A DNA stretch of 64,000 nt, from assembly GCF_003970675.1 (NCBI RefSeq), contig NZ_CP034562.1:1240001-1304000 (forward strand), read 5' to 3'. This document shows positions 56,155-64,000 of this stretch, piece after piece; within the stretch, counting starts at the first letter, position 1; every line of letters begins with the position of its first letter. The notes under the pieces are model-generated. The model saw only the letters and a program-made list of their open reading frames with translations, made no database searches and had not been told where the DNA came from. A program made the translations under genes and the position numbers. Origin of the DNA: Flammeovirga pectinis. GTDB lineage: Bacteria; Bacteroidota; Bacteroidia; Cytophagales; Flammeovirgaceae.

Positions 56155-57282
56155 CTAGTTTCTAACTTGTACTGGCATTCCTTCTTTTCCGTTAAATACG
56201 GATTCGGTTACAATGATTTCATCTTTAGAAATACCTTGTATGAAATAGCTATCACCATTAATTTTTATAACATCAATTTCTTCTTGATGAAGCTTGTCGT
56301 CTTTAACAGTAAAAATGTATTTTGATTCGTTAACTGCTTCTCTTGGGATCTCTATAACATTGTGAATTTTATCTCCTCTAAATACAACACGCACAAACTG
56401 TCCTTCGTAAATTTCGTCACCTTTTTTAGGGTTTATTTTTACATAGACTTTAATAGTCTGAGAAGTAGGGTCTACAATATGTGCTTTTCGGCTTACATAC
56501 CCTTTAATAATTTTTGTTTCGATACCATCAACTTCAACTTCGACCTTATCACCATTTTTAATCCATTTGGCATTCCAAGGTTCTACTTCAATAATTACCT
56601 CTAAAGCATCTGTTCTACTAATAACTCCAATCTCAGAGCCAGGAGAAGCAATAGAACCTGCTTCTAAACGAACCGATTTAAATGTTCCATTAAAAGGAGC
56701 GTAAACATTGTATTTTGAAAGAAGAATTTCACTCTGCTTAATAGAAAAATATTCTGTAATTAAATTTCTTGAAGCTAAAAAGAAACGTTCTTGATCTGTG
56801 TTAATTGGAGGTAATGAAGGTAGTGGTGCTGCAATTTTTATTTTTTTGAAGAAACCGTACCACTTATCATATTCTGGTTTATAATCTATTTTAATGTCGG
56901 GTAAAATAGAAGCAATAGTGTTCATAAAACTACTCTTTTGAGACTTTAATGAAGCTTCTATATCATCATCAAAAATGTGTACTAATTTTTGTCCTTTACG
57001 GAAAGTATTTCCTTCTTTTAAAGCAACATTAGTTCTCATTATTCTTCCGGCTACTTCAGAAGAAAGTATAAATGTTTGTGCGGCATTTACTCTACCAGAA
57101 TATTTTTGAATATTATCAACATCAATATATTTAACGGTTTCAGCTTTAATAGATATTATTTTTTCTTTTTTGACACCTTTCTTTGGTTCTGGTTTATTTT
57201 TAAGCATTGTGTAGGTACTTACACTTGCTCCACCAATAATTAGAATAATTCCGATGATAGTAATGATATGTTTTTTTGCCAT
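56155..57282 (-). CDS. RND periplasmic adaptor (membrane fusion protein)
   Basis: 375 residues. One N-terminal membrane helix (ITIIGIILIIGGASVSTYTML), a lipoyl half GRVNAAQTFILSSEVAGRIMRTNVALKEGNTFRKGQKLVHI, a helical hairpin with an unusual Pro-rich insert (PLPSLPPINTDQERFF), a second lipoyl half NVYAPFNGTFKSVRLEAGSIASPGSEIGVISR, and the beta-barrel and membrane-proximal regions (KVYVKINPKKGDEIYEGQFVRVVFRG). The adaptor links the inner-membrane pump with TolC. First gene of the operon, its start is 232 bp from the divergent LytS-type kinase gene. Confidence 0.92.
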   Translation of the reverse strand: MAKKHIITIIGIILIIGGASVSTYTMLKNKPEPKKGVKKEKIISIKAETVKYIDVDNIQKYSGRVNAAQTFILSSEVAGRIMRTNVALKEGNTFRKGQKLVHIFDDDIEASLKSQKSSFMNTIASILPDIKIDYKPEYDKWYGFFKKIKIAAPLPSLPPINTDQERFFLASRNLITEYFSIKQSEILLSKYNVYAPFNGTFKSVRLEAGSIASPGSEIGVISRTDALEVIIEVEPWNAKWIKNGDKVEVEVDGIETKIIKGYVSRKAHIVDPTSQTIKVYVKINPKKGDEIYEGQFVRVVFRGDKIHNVIEIPREAVNESKYIFTVKDDKLHQEEIDVIKINGDSYFIQGISKDEIIVTESVFNGKEGMPVQVRN

Positions 57283-57514
57283 TTTATTTGATAAGTGAGT
57301 TGCAAATTTTTCAGATTACGAAATAACTAATCAAATTTGAGGTTGAATAATCTTTTCAACCAACCACTCAAACAATCCAATGAACATCAATAATCTATCA
57401 ATTTTATGATTCATTGATGTTTTTGCCTTCTTTATAGGTAATTTTATGGTGTTGATTGATTGTTCTATGAAAATCAAAATAGTCTCTCTTTTTTTGAGGA
57501 AACGATAATACTGC

Positions 57515-58591
57515 ATGAAAGAATATTTGAATTTTAAAATACCCCAATGGTCTTATTTACCCGTTAGTGTAATTGTAATATTTATTACAATTGTAGGGTT
57601 AGATGTATGGATTAGCATTGAGGTTCGGTTATTTAGAGCTATAACTTCAATAATTGTTTTTTTACTTGTTGTACTAGTTAATTCTAAGATTTTAGTTCCT
57701 AAAATTCTTATTAAAAAGAAGAAAACACTTTGGTATGTGCTAAGTGCAATTGTACTTTATTTTATTGGCATTAATTTGTTTCTCTTTTTTTCTAAGATGA
57801 TGTTCCCGTTTATTGATCAAGATGTTTTTTTTACTGCTCATCCAGAAGCGAAGGCTAGGCTACAAGGTGTATTGCGTTTTGAATGGATATACCCGTTTAG
57901 TTTTGGAAGTCTGTTTGTTTTAATGTCAATCTTTATAAGTACCGTTTTAACTGTTAGTTCTTATGACGATCAACAAAAAAAGAAACAGCAACAATTAAAA
58001 GAAGGTAAAATTGAAGCAGAATTGAAGTTCTTGAGAGCTCAAATTAATCCTCATTTTCTTTTTAATGCTTTAAATAATATCTATACGATGTCTTACATGC
58101 AAATGCCACAAGCTCCTGATAATATCGCAAAGCTATCAGAAATGTTACGGTATTTATTGTACGATTGTAATGAAGACCTTGTAGAACTATCAAAAGATAT
58201 TAGTTATTTAAATAACTATATTGATTTCCAACAGCTAAAAACAGAAGTACCTCAAAATATTAATTTTAAAATTGATGTAGGTAATCAATCTTCAAAAATA
58301 TCTCCTATGTTATTAGAACCTTTTGTAGAAAATGCATTTAAATACAGTAGGTTAGAGGAAAATATGGATGGTTTTGTCAAAATAGAATTAGTAGAGAAAA
58401 ACGGCAAGATTACCTTTAATGTTAAGAATACTGTTACTAAAAATCCTACTAGAAATAAAGTTGGAGGTATTGGAATAGAGAATGTTCGTTTACGTTTAAA
58501 CTTAATTTATCCAGATAGACATCAACTGATAATTAAGGAAAACACAATAGACAATAACTTATTTGAGGTGGCATTAGAAATACAACTTTAA
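57515..58591 (+). CDS. LytS-type sensor histidine kinase
   Basis: 358 residues. About four membrane helices in the first ~150 residues (LPVSVIVIFITIVGLDVWI, FRAITSIIVFLLVVLV, TLWYVLSAIVLYFIGINLFLFF, FSFGSLFVLMSIFISTVL), then a coiled linker and a His_kinase/HATPase pair: LKFLRAQINPHFLFNALNNIYTM with the phospho-acceptor His180, and LLEPFVENAFKYSRLEE (N box). KVGGIGIENVRLRLNLIYP is the G box. Stop and next start share one base (TAATG), so it is coupled to the LytTR regulator gene. Divergent from the efflux operon, which it may control. A 22-bp palindrome lies inside its first 30 codons. Confidence 0.93.
   Translation: MKEYLNFKIPQWSYLPVSVIVIFITIVGLDVWISIEVRLFRAITSIIVFLLVVLVNSKILVPKILIKKKKTLWYVLSAIVLYFIGINLFLFFSKMMFPFIDQDVFFTAHPEAKARLQGVLRFEWIYPFSFGSLFVLMSIFISTVLTVSSYDDQQKKKQQQLKEGKIEAELKFLRAQINPHFLFNALNNIYTMSYMQMPQAPDNIAKLSEMLRYLLYDCNEDLVELSKDISYLNNYIDFQQLKTEVPQNINFKIDVGNQSSKISPMLLEPFVENAFKYSRLEENMDGFVKIELVEKNGKITFNVKNTVTKNPTRNKVGGIGIENVRLRLNLIYPDRHQLIIKENTIDNNLFEVALEIQL
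57571..57592. promoter_or_regulatory. 22-bp palindrome inside the kinase gene
   Basis: AATTGTAATA (57571-57580), TT, TATTACAATT (57583-57592), perfectly symmetric. It encodes part of a membrane helix (IVIFITIV), so it could be chance or an operator inside the coding region. Its core is identical in arms and spacing to 40187-40206. Confidence 0.35.
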
Positions 58592-59337
58592 TGGAAGACA
58601 AGAAGATAAAAACGATTATTGTAGATGATGAACATCTGGCAAGAAGTTTAATTGCAGATTATGTTTCTAAAGTACCTTATCTGGAATTATTAGGGACATT
58701 TAAAAATGCGATAGAAGCAATGGCTTTTTTACAGTCGAATACAATTGATTTGATGTTCTTAGATATACAGATGCCTAATTTATCGGGTATTGAATTTGTA
58801 GAATCTATGGGTGGTAATAAGCCTATGATTGTTTTTACAACTGCTTATTCAGAATATGCTATCAAAGGTTTTGAACTGAATGCCTTTGATTATTTGCTTA
58901 AGCCTATAACTTTTCCTAGGTTTTTGCAAACCATAAATAAAGTGGGTAAACAGTTTGAGTTATTAACATCATCTAAAAATGAGACCAATCAAGTTAACCA
59001 CTCATTACCAGTTCAAAATATTACGACTAAAAATGATTCTATTACAATAAAGGCTGATTATAAATTATACAGAATTAAGTTTGATGAATTATTGTATATG
59101 GAAGGCCAAAAAGAATATGTTGCTTTTCATACATCACATAAATCTATACTTACATTAACTTCCTTAAAAAAGTTAGAAAATGATTTACCTTCTGAAAAGT
59201 TCATTAGAATCCATAAATCATACATTGTAAATATTAATGCAATTGAGACTTTAGAAGGGAATATGCTTGGTGTAAATGGAGTTGAATTACCTGTAGGGTT
59301 AAGTTATAGAGCAGAACTTTTGAAAATATTTGAATAG
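58591..59337 (+). CDS. LytTR-family response regulator
   Basis: 248 residues. Receiver domain: IIVDDEHLARSLI (acid pocket Asp12/13), LMFLDIQMPNLSGIEF (phospho-acceptor Asp58), VFTTAYSEYAIKGFELNAFDYLLKPI (Thr and Lys). DNA-binding LytTR domain: NDSITIKADYKLYRIKFDELLYMEGQKEYVAFHT, KKLENDLPSEKFIRIHKSYIVNINAIETLEGN. These regulators bind direct repeats upstream of targets. It is translationally coupled with the LytS-type kinase and lies beside the divergent efflux operon. No terminator follows closely. Confidence 0.95.
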   Translation: MEDKKIKTIIVDDEHLARSLIADYVSKVPYLELLGTFKNAIEAMAFLQSNTIDLMFLDIQMPNLSGIEFVESMGGNKPMIVFTTAYSEYAIKGFELNAFDYLLKPITFPRFLQTINKVGKQFELLTSSKNETNQVNHSLPVQNITTKNDSITIKADYKLYRIKFDELLYMEGQKEYVAFHTSHKSILTLTSLKKLENDLPSEKFIRIHKSYIVNINAIETLEGNMLGVNGVELPVGLSYRAELLKIFE

Positions 59338-59512
59338 CAAACCTTACACAAAGAGTAAAGTCTAATACTATTTTGTAAAGCGAGGATTGTAATATTATTA
59401 GTTTTATTGCTTGATAATGTGTATATTAGGTAAATAAATAAAATTATTCTATTTAGTTTCTAGATGTATAATCACTCTGTAATAATTGTTCAATACTAAT
59501 AATTGTCTCAAA

Positions 59513-59968
59513 ATGAATTTTACACCCAAAAGAGTATTAGAGAATCCGCACGACATAAAACCGTATCCAACTGTAGAAAAGTACATGACTAAACAACTGA
59601 TTGTCTTCAAGCCATCGCAAAACATAGAAGAAGCAATGGAGGTGCTAGTAGAAAAGAAAATTTCTGGTGCTCCAGTAGTGAATGAAGATGGTGATTTAGT
59701 GGGGATGTTATCAGAGAAAGATTGTCTACATGTAATTTTAGAAAGTAGATATTTAAATTTCCCGGCAAGTCAGGGGTTAGTAAAAGACTATATGACGAAA
59801 ACGGTAGCATCAATTTCAGCTGATAAAGATGTAGTAGAAGTTGCGATGATATTTGAAAATTCATCATTTCGACGCTATCCAATAGTAAAACGTGGGAAAT
59901 TGATTGGTCAGGTTAGTAGAAGAGATATTCTTCGAGCAGCTGTTGACTTGAAATCAACAACGTGGTAG
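59513..59968 (+). CDS. CBS-domain pair protein
   Basis: 151 residues from the ATG at 59513; the frame also reads back to a TTG at 59486. Two CBS motifs fill the protein: YPTVEKYMTKQLIVFKPSQNIEEAMEVLVEKKISGAPVVNEDGDLVGMLSEKDCLHVI, and VKDYMTKTVASISADKDVVEVAMIFENSSFRRYPIVKRGKLIGQVSRRDILRA. Such Bateman modules bind adenine nucleotides and usually regulate a partner; this one is stand-alone, cytoplasmic and without an attached enzyme. The binding ligand and partner are unknown. It ends at a terminator shared with the YceI gene. Confidence 0.93.
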   Translation: MNFTPKRVLENPHDIKPYPTVEKYMTKQLIVFKPSQNIEEAMEVLVEKKISGAPVVNEDGDLVGMLSEKDCLHVILESRYLNFPASQGLVKDYMTKTVASISADKDVVEVAMIFENSSFRRYPIVKRGKLIGQVSRRDILRAAVDLKSTTW

Positions 59969-60009
59969 ATATTGCCTTTAATAACTAGCTAGATATCGAT
60001 TAATGATAC

Positions 60010-60049
60010 AAAAAATGCCGGTGAGACATATAATCTCATCGGCATTTTT
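60010..60049. terminator. Strong bidirectional terminator
   Basis: AAAAATGCCGGTGAGA pairs (one wobble) with TCTCATCGGCATTTTT around a 7-base loop, between the CBS gene (+) and the YceI gene (-). Confidence 0.9.
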
Positions 60050-60071
60050 GTTTTATGAATATTTTCAAAAA

Positions 60072-60755
60072 CTACTTCTTTGCAAAAAGCTGTAATTCAA
60101 GTTCTACATCATCAGAAATTGTTTTGTCACCTAAACCTTCAAAGAAAGATCCAGATCCATATTTAATTTCAAATTTAGTTCTATCAAAAGTAATATCAGC
60201 GATTGCATGCATAGTGCCATCATGCGACATTAATTGAGCAGGGAAAGTGATTGAATTAGTGATTCCTTTAATAGTTAAGTTACCAGTAACTTTAAGTTCT
60301 CCAGAATGTTCACCATTTTCTACTTTCGTAACTGCAAAATTTACAAATGGAAACTCAGCAGCGTTAAAGAAATCAGCACTGTGTAAATGACCTTTCAATT
60401 TAGCATTCATGCTATCGTCTACAGGAATATCATCTACTGTAAGTGTAGTAACATCCATATCAAAAGAACTACCTTTTGCTACAGTACCGTTTTTAATAAT
60501 TACAGCACCTTCTTTAAGCATCATTTTACCAAAATGTTCACCAGTCACTTTTTTACCAGTCCATTTTATAAAGCTTTTTTGCGTGTCAACTTTGTAAGTA
60601 CCATCACTCAATTTTACTTCATCATGTTTATGACTGTGTCCATGATCGTGGCTATGGCCTTCTTCTTGGTGCTCAGTACTCGATTTTTGTTCGCCACAAG
60701 AAATCATTCCAATTAAGAATAAAAAGGCGAATAGGATGTTTAAATTTTGTTTCAT
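60072..60755 (-). CDS. YceI-family lipoprotein with histidine-rich linker
   Basis: 227 residues with a lipobox (GMISC, Cys20). After it comes an acidic/His-rich stretch (residues ~29-46: HQEEGHSHDHGHSHKHDE) that could bind Zn, Ni or Cu, then the YceI lipocalin-like barrel: SDGTYKVDTQKSFIKWTGKKVTGEHFG, DMDVTTLTVDDIPVDDSMNAKLKGHLHSADFFNAAEFPFVNF, GNLTIKGITNSITFPAQL, RTKFEIKYGSGSFFEGLGDKTISDDVELELQLFAKK. YceI proteins bind long-chain isoprenoids or similar lipids. Two genes, DUF1523-like and a large AsmA-like one, lie upstream on the same strand. Whether the His stretch serves metal transfer is unknown. Confidence 0.9.
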   Translation of the reverse strand: MKQNLNILFAFLFLIGMISCGEQKSSTEHQEEGHSHDHGHSHKHDEVKLSDGTYKVDTQKSFIKWTGKKVTGEHFGKMMLKEGAVIIKNGTVAKGSSFDMDVTTLTVDDIPVDDSMNAKLKGHLHSADFFNAAEFPFVNFAVTKVENGEHSGELKVTGNLTIKGITNSITFPAQLMSHDGTMHAIADITFDRTKFEIKYGSGSFFEGLGDKTISDDVELELQLFAKK

Positions 60756-60781
60756 AAGTGTTAAAAGTTTAGTTGTGTTAT

Positions 60782-61138
60782 TTACTCGGGTTTACTAACC
60801 GAAATAATGTTAGGATACATGGATAGAAATGGAATTCTAAAACCAACAATACTAAAATCATATTTTTTGCCATCTTGAATTTCAGCATAAACATCAGAAG
60901 AATTAAACTTGAACCAAATCCAAGTATCTGTGTTTTGAAAGGTATGAGGCTTGTTATTGGCATCTAATGCATAAATTAGATACTTATCGTTGTGTTGTTC
61001 ACCTTGTTTTACAGAACCTCTAATACGTTCCGTTTTATTTACAGTTGCAGTAACTGTTCTTCTATTAACTTTTGGGAAAATCCAGCAGATAAAAAAGAAA
61101 ACAACAACTGCAATGGCAATATAAAGATATTTTTTCAT
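60782..61138 (-). CDS. DUF1523-like small membrane protein (tentative)
   Basis: 118 residues. A single N-terminal membrane helix (LYIAIAVVVFFFICWIFP) is followed by a ~95-residue soluble domain, RRTVTATVNKTERIRGSVKQGE, HTFQNTDTWIWFKFNSSDVYAEIQDGKKYDFSIVGFRIPFLSMYPNIISV. The NxDTxxxxFKFxSxDVxA block and the ending GFRIPFLSMYPN look like DUF1523. The family has no known activity. It lies 26 bp upstream of the YceI gene and 14 bp downstream of the AsmA-like gene on the minus strand, so the three may be one transcript. Confidence 0.6.
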   Translation of the reverse strand: MKKYLYIAIAVVVFFFICWIFPKVNRRTVTATVNKTERIRGSVKQGEQHNDKYLIYALDANNKPHTFQNTDTWIWFKFNSSDVYAEIQDGKKYDFSIVGFRIPFLSMYPNIISVSKPE

Positions 61139-61152
61139 GATAATTATAATTT

Positions 61153-64000
61153 TTAATGGACCATTTTTAAAGGACCTTTTAACCTGTTTTTACGTTTTGT
61201 ATTTTTCTCAATATACCTAATTTCAACTTTTGCTTTTTTATCATGTTTAAAATCAGGTTCCATAAGTGGTGATAGAGTAGAAGCTACTCCGCTCAAAACT
61301 GTTTTTACCCAATAATTAAAGATAAATTTATTTTGATTTCTTACGTTATAAATATGTCCTTGTTTCATTGATGGGAAACGAGGGTTTTCTTCACGAATCA
61401 ATAAGTTTGCAACAGAACTAATAAAAGCCCTTCTTTTTAATTGGCCGCTTCTGTTTGTTTTATCTTTTAAAACATCAACCTCAAGGTTCTTATATCTAAA
61501 TTGCATGTTACCCATGGCCACAGAATCGTCTGCAAGAACTTTAAAATACATTCTTTTTAAATGCCCATCTTTCACTTTTACTAATTCAAGACGTTCTAAT
61601 AAAGGGTTTAGTTTTACAAGTTCCATTTCACCAACTTCACCTTCGTAATAATATGTTCCTAAAGAGTCTAATGGAGGAATTCTAAAGTACATTTTAAGCT
61701 GACCTCCTCCTTCCATTAAAGTACCTTTTACGTACATTTCTGTATAAGGGTCAATATTTATCTTACTAGTATCATTCGTGATATTAAAGATTTGCCCAGT
61801 AAAATCATTCAACTGAAACTGTCCAGACTTAGCTGTCTCTTCTTTATCATCTTGATTAGAACGTATACTTCCTTTGTATTCTTCATAATCAACATGACTA
61901 TCAGTAATTGTAATTGTATCTAATCGCATTAATACTGGCATTGTTTCCAGTATTGTATGGATCATCTTAGGGTCTTTTTTCTGAGGGTCTACTGGAACAG
62001 TTTTATCTCTATATGCTGATAGAGATAACCTATCTATTTCTACTCCATTTAAATGAACATAATCATTAAAGAAATAATTCTTAAAATGGAATCCTCTAAG
62101 TAAAAGATCATTAATGTTTAAGTCTATTCTATCGGTCTGATACTCGTTTGCTAAACCAAATAGTTTCTTTGAATATTGCGGAATTAACTTAAAGTTCTTG
62201 AGGTAAACGTCTGAATAGTGGGAATTAAAATTTAGAGAATCAAAACCAAGTGCATACATATTATTGCTAAGTACATATACATTTTTACCAACATTTACAT
62301 CTATAGATGCAACTTGAATATAGTTAGTATCAAGTTTGATTGTTTCTTTGTCAATCGCTATTTCTTGAATAACTACATTGATATCTCTAATTGTATTTTC
62401 ATGATTTTCAGTCATGAATGAATAGTTGTGTTTTCTTAACATTGCAGAATCATCAACAACCTCAGTTAAGGTATATACATCAATTGGATTACCTTTTGTG
62501 ATGTTTACAATGTCTTCAATCATTTTTGATTTTTCTTCTTTAGTATACCTTTTTCGATCATTTATTCTATTGATCTTTCGGCTATACTTATCCAATTGTT
62601 TTGGACTAACTTTATCCTCATTTAAAGGAGTTCTGGTATTCTCTCTACGCATTAAGCGTGAAATATTATTTTTCTGAACTCCTTTGGCTGGGTCTCTTAG
62701 GGTAACTTCACTCTTATCAATTTGAATATAATTGACATGAATGCCATTGAATTTAGTTAAAAGATCTTCTATTTTTTCTTTAGGAAATGTTTGTTCAGCA
62801 AAAGTGCCTTTCTTGACTACTTTTTTCCTTTTTGATGCATTTACAAATTTAATTTCCTTCGCAATTAAACTGTCTATATCAATTTCTTTGTCTTCGATTA
62901 ATTTTTTAAGTCCAGCTCCTTGAACTCTAAGGCTCTTTACGTTTAAAGAAATTAATGAGTCTAAAATATTCACAGCTTGATTTCCTAAAACTGGTGTTAT
63001 ACCTGTAGACAAGAGCAATAAACTATCTCCTTTAGTATCAAGAACAACTTTATTTGATCGTATTTTATAATGAGAATCGTCATTCTCTATTTCTAAACCT
63101 TTAAACTCAAGAAATATATCTTTAGGTAAAATTGTTTCAATTTCTTTATCTATACCAGGTTTTGAACGTAGATCATCAAGAACTAGACTACCTCCATAGA
63201 AAGTCATGTATGTTTCTTTACTATTTTTATCTGTATAAAGAAAGCCAAGATCATCAACCTTAATGTTTACTTTGTCAATACCTAAATAATTAAGAGGTAG
63301 GGTAGTTGCTGCCTTTTTCTTTTTCCTCTTTTTTACACTTTGATCGATAGAAATAACACCTCTTGCTCCGAATATATTGACAGAGTCAGCATCTATTTGC
63401 TTAAGATCTATCAGCATTCTAAGATCTAGCCCATAAATATCCATACTATTTACACCACTAAGAATGTGTTGATCTCTATATACCTTTTGCTCTGTAGGAG
63501 AAATTGTTAAACCATTGATTCCAAATTTCTGCTTTTCAACATTAAAATGAATATTACTAATAATTAATTGATGGTGAATTTTATCTAATGGAAGGTAAAT
63601 ATCGTCCATTAAGAAAGTGATGTTTTTCCAATCAACTTTTTTGTCTTCAAGTACAAGATTTTCAACATCAATACCCGTGCTTTCTGCTCTAACAATTAGC
63701 CCTTTTTCTTCTTGATATAGTGAAATTGGACCTTTTCTAAGATGGAAATCAGCAATTTCTAAGTATTTAAATGGTAACCCTTTAGGCTTTTTCTTTTGAA
63801 TTTCGTCTTTATCAGATAATTGATCTAACTGCTGTTTAGCTTCTTTTAAAGGAAGGTTAATTTCAGAACTAGGAATATCGACAAATATTTTACCGAGGAA
63901 TAAGGAGTCAGAATGAATGTATCTTCTCCATCCTATATCAGCAATTGATATGTTTTTAATATAAGTATCAATATCAACATGTTTTTTATTCTTATTGGTA
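61153..64000 (-). CDS. Large AsmA-like protein, 5' end outside window
   Basis: The frame stays open to the last base, giving 948 visible residues; a Met at 63609 is internal. The sequence is built of repeated beta-strand units of the kind seen in AsmA/TamB/DUF748 proteins, such as FHLRKGPISLYQEEKG, LPLDKIHHQLIISNIHFN and TITITDSHVDYEEY. The C-terminal LNPLLERLELVKVKDGHLKRMYFKVLADDSVAMGNMQFRYKNLEV closely recalls the DUF748/AsmA end. Such proteins span the periplasm and are tied to lipid transport and outer-membrane maintenance. It is followed by DUF1523-like and YceI genes, hinting at an envelope-lipid unit. The family name is inferred from pattern. Confidence 0.6.
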   Translation of the reverse strand, partial: TNKNKKHVDIDTYIKNISIADIGWRRYIHSDSLFLGKIFVDIPSSEINLPLKEAKQQLDQLSDKDEIQKKKPKGLPFKYLEIADFHLRKGPISLYQEEKGLIVRAESTGIDVENLVLEDKKVDWKNITFLMDDIYLPLDKIHHQLIISNIHFNVEKQKFGINGLTISPTEQKVYRDQHILSGVNSMDIYGLDLRMLIDLKQIDADSVNIFGARGVISIDQSVKKRKKKKAATTLPLNYLGIDKVNIKVDDLGFLYTDKNSKETYMTFYGGSLVLDDLRSKPGIDKEIETILPKDIFLEFKGLEIENDDSHYKIRSNKVVLDTKGDSLLLLSTGITPVLGNQAVNILDSLISLNVKSLRVQGAGLKKLIEDKEIDIDSLIAKEIKFVNASKRKKVVKKGTFAEQTFPKEKIEDLLTKFNGIHVNYIQIDKSEVTLRDPAKGVQKNNISRLMRRENTRTPLNEDKVSPKQLDKYSRKINRINDRKRYTKEEKSKMIEDIVNITKGNPIDVYTLTEVVDDSAMLRKHNYSFMTENHENTIRDINVVIQEIAIDKETIKLDTNYIQVASIDVNVGKNVYVLSNNMYALGFDSLNFNSHYSDVYLKNFKLIPQYSKKLFGLANEYQTDRIDLNINDLLLRGFHFKNYFFNDYVHLNGVEIDRLSLSAYRDKTVPVDPQKKDPKMIHTILETMPVLMRLDTITITDSHVDYEEYKGSIRSNQDDKEETAKSGQFQLNDFTGQIFNITNDTSKINIDPYTEMYVKGTLMEGGGQLKMYFRIPPLDSLGTYYYEGEVGEMELVKLNPLLERLELVKVKDGHLKRMYFKVLADDSVAMGNMQFRYKNLEVDVLKDKTNRSGQLKRRAFISSVANLLIREENPRFPSMKQGHIYNVRNQNKFIFNYWVKTVLSGVASTLSPLMEPDFKHDKKAKVEIRYIEKNTKRKNRLKGPLKMVH

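Noticed and set aside
57331-57516. 61-residue minus-strand frame at the start of the LytS-type gene
   Set aside because: Its start overlaps the kinase ATG; no signal or domain; probably untranslated leader of the divergent region.
60387-60716. 109-residue + strand frame over the YceI gene
   Set aside because: Complement of the YceI and His-rich region; composition explained by the opposite strand.

Overview
The window is chromosomal DNA from a member of the Bacteroidota. The low GC content, two proteins ending in type IX secretion (T9SS) sorting domains, several Cys-lipoproteins, the absence of Shine-Dalgarno sequences, one promoter of the TTTG-N20-TAnnTTTG type, and a menD / polyprenyl synthase pair all fit this. 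The carbohydrate-active gene content suggests a marine, polysaccharide-degrading Cytophagales bacterium such as Flammeovirga, but that genus-level guess is inference. No rRNA, tRNA, CRISPR array, insertion sequence, phage gene or SusC/SusD pair was seen.

Layout. (1) 1-7600: a glycan-degradation run on the + strand: C-terminus of a GH2 beta-mannosidase, GH125 exo-alpha-mannosidase, a CBM9-like protein, a GHL10-type putative hydrolase, an EEP-family phosphatase/nuclease, and a GH97 lipoprotein gene split by an apparent one-base deletion in a G run. (2) 7800-20400: mixed single genes: a T9SS cargo protein, LpxL-like acyltransferase, DyP peroxidase, O-acetyltransferase, an outer-membrane barrel, rhodanese, MaoC, GNAT, a divergent TruA, CsaA, DUF3467 and an asymmetric ABC-F ATPase. 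(3) 20580-28140: a 49-residue lipoprotein, a PlsC-like acyltransferase, then a signalling block (PstS-like binding protein, HAMP-GAF-SpoIIE phosphatase, TPR histidine kinase), ruvC and an STAS-like protein. (4) 28650-32000: rsmG, a polyprenyl diphosphate synthase and menD. (5) 32300-36700: two short alpha-helical unknowns, an AraC regulator, DUF2461 and DUF1254/DUF1214 proteins. (6) 36760-45750: a GH38 alpha-mannosidase divergent from an amylo-alpha-1,6-glucosidase-like lipoprotein, then a modular GH19 chitinase with chitin-binding modules and a T9SS tail. (7) 45800-51250: small unknowns, Nudix, MATE, and a lipoprotein made of four repeats with a regular cysteine pattern. (8) 51500-59340: a TolC/RND/adaptor efflux operon divergent from a LytS/LytTR two-component pair. 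(9) 59500-64000: CBS-pair protein, YceI lipoprotein with a His-rich linker, a DUF1523-like protein and a large AsmA-like protein that runs off the window.

How the genes fit together. The first region and the GH38 locus would jointly remove alpha- and beta-mannose and alpha-glucose residues from mannan or N-glycan-like substrates. The chitinase is a separate secreted activity. The densest unexplained biology is the PstS-like / SpoIIE / TPR-kinase block and the four-repeat cysteine lipoprotein. Nearly every convergent gene pair is separated by a strong bidirectional hairpin terminator, which makes transcription-unit boundaries easy to draw.
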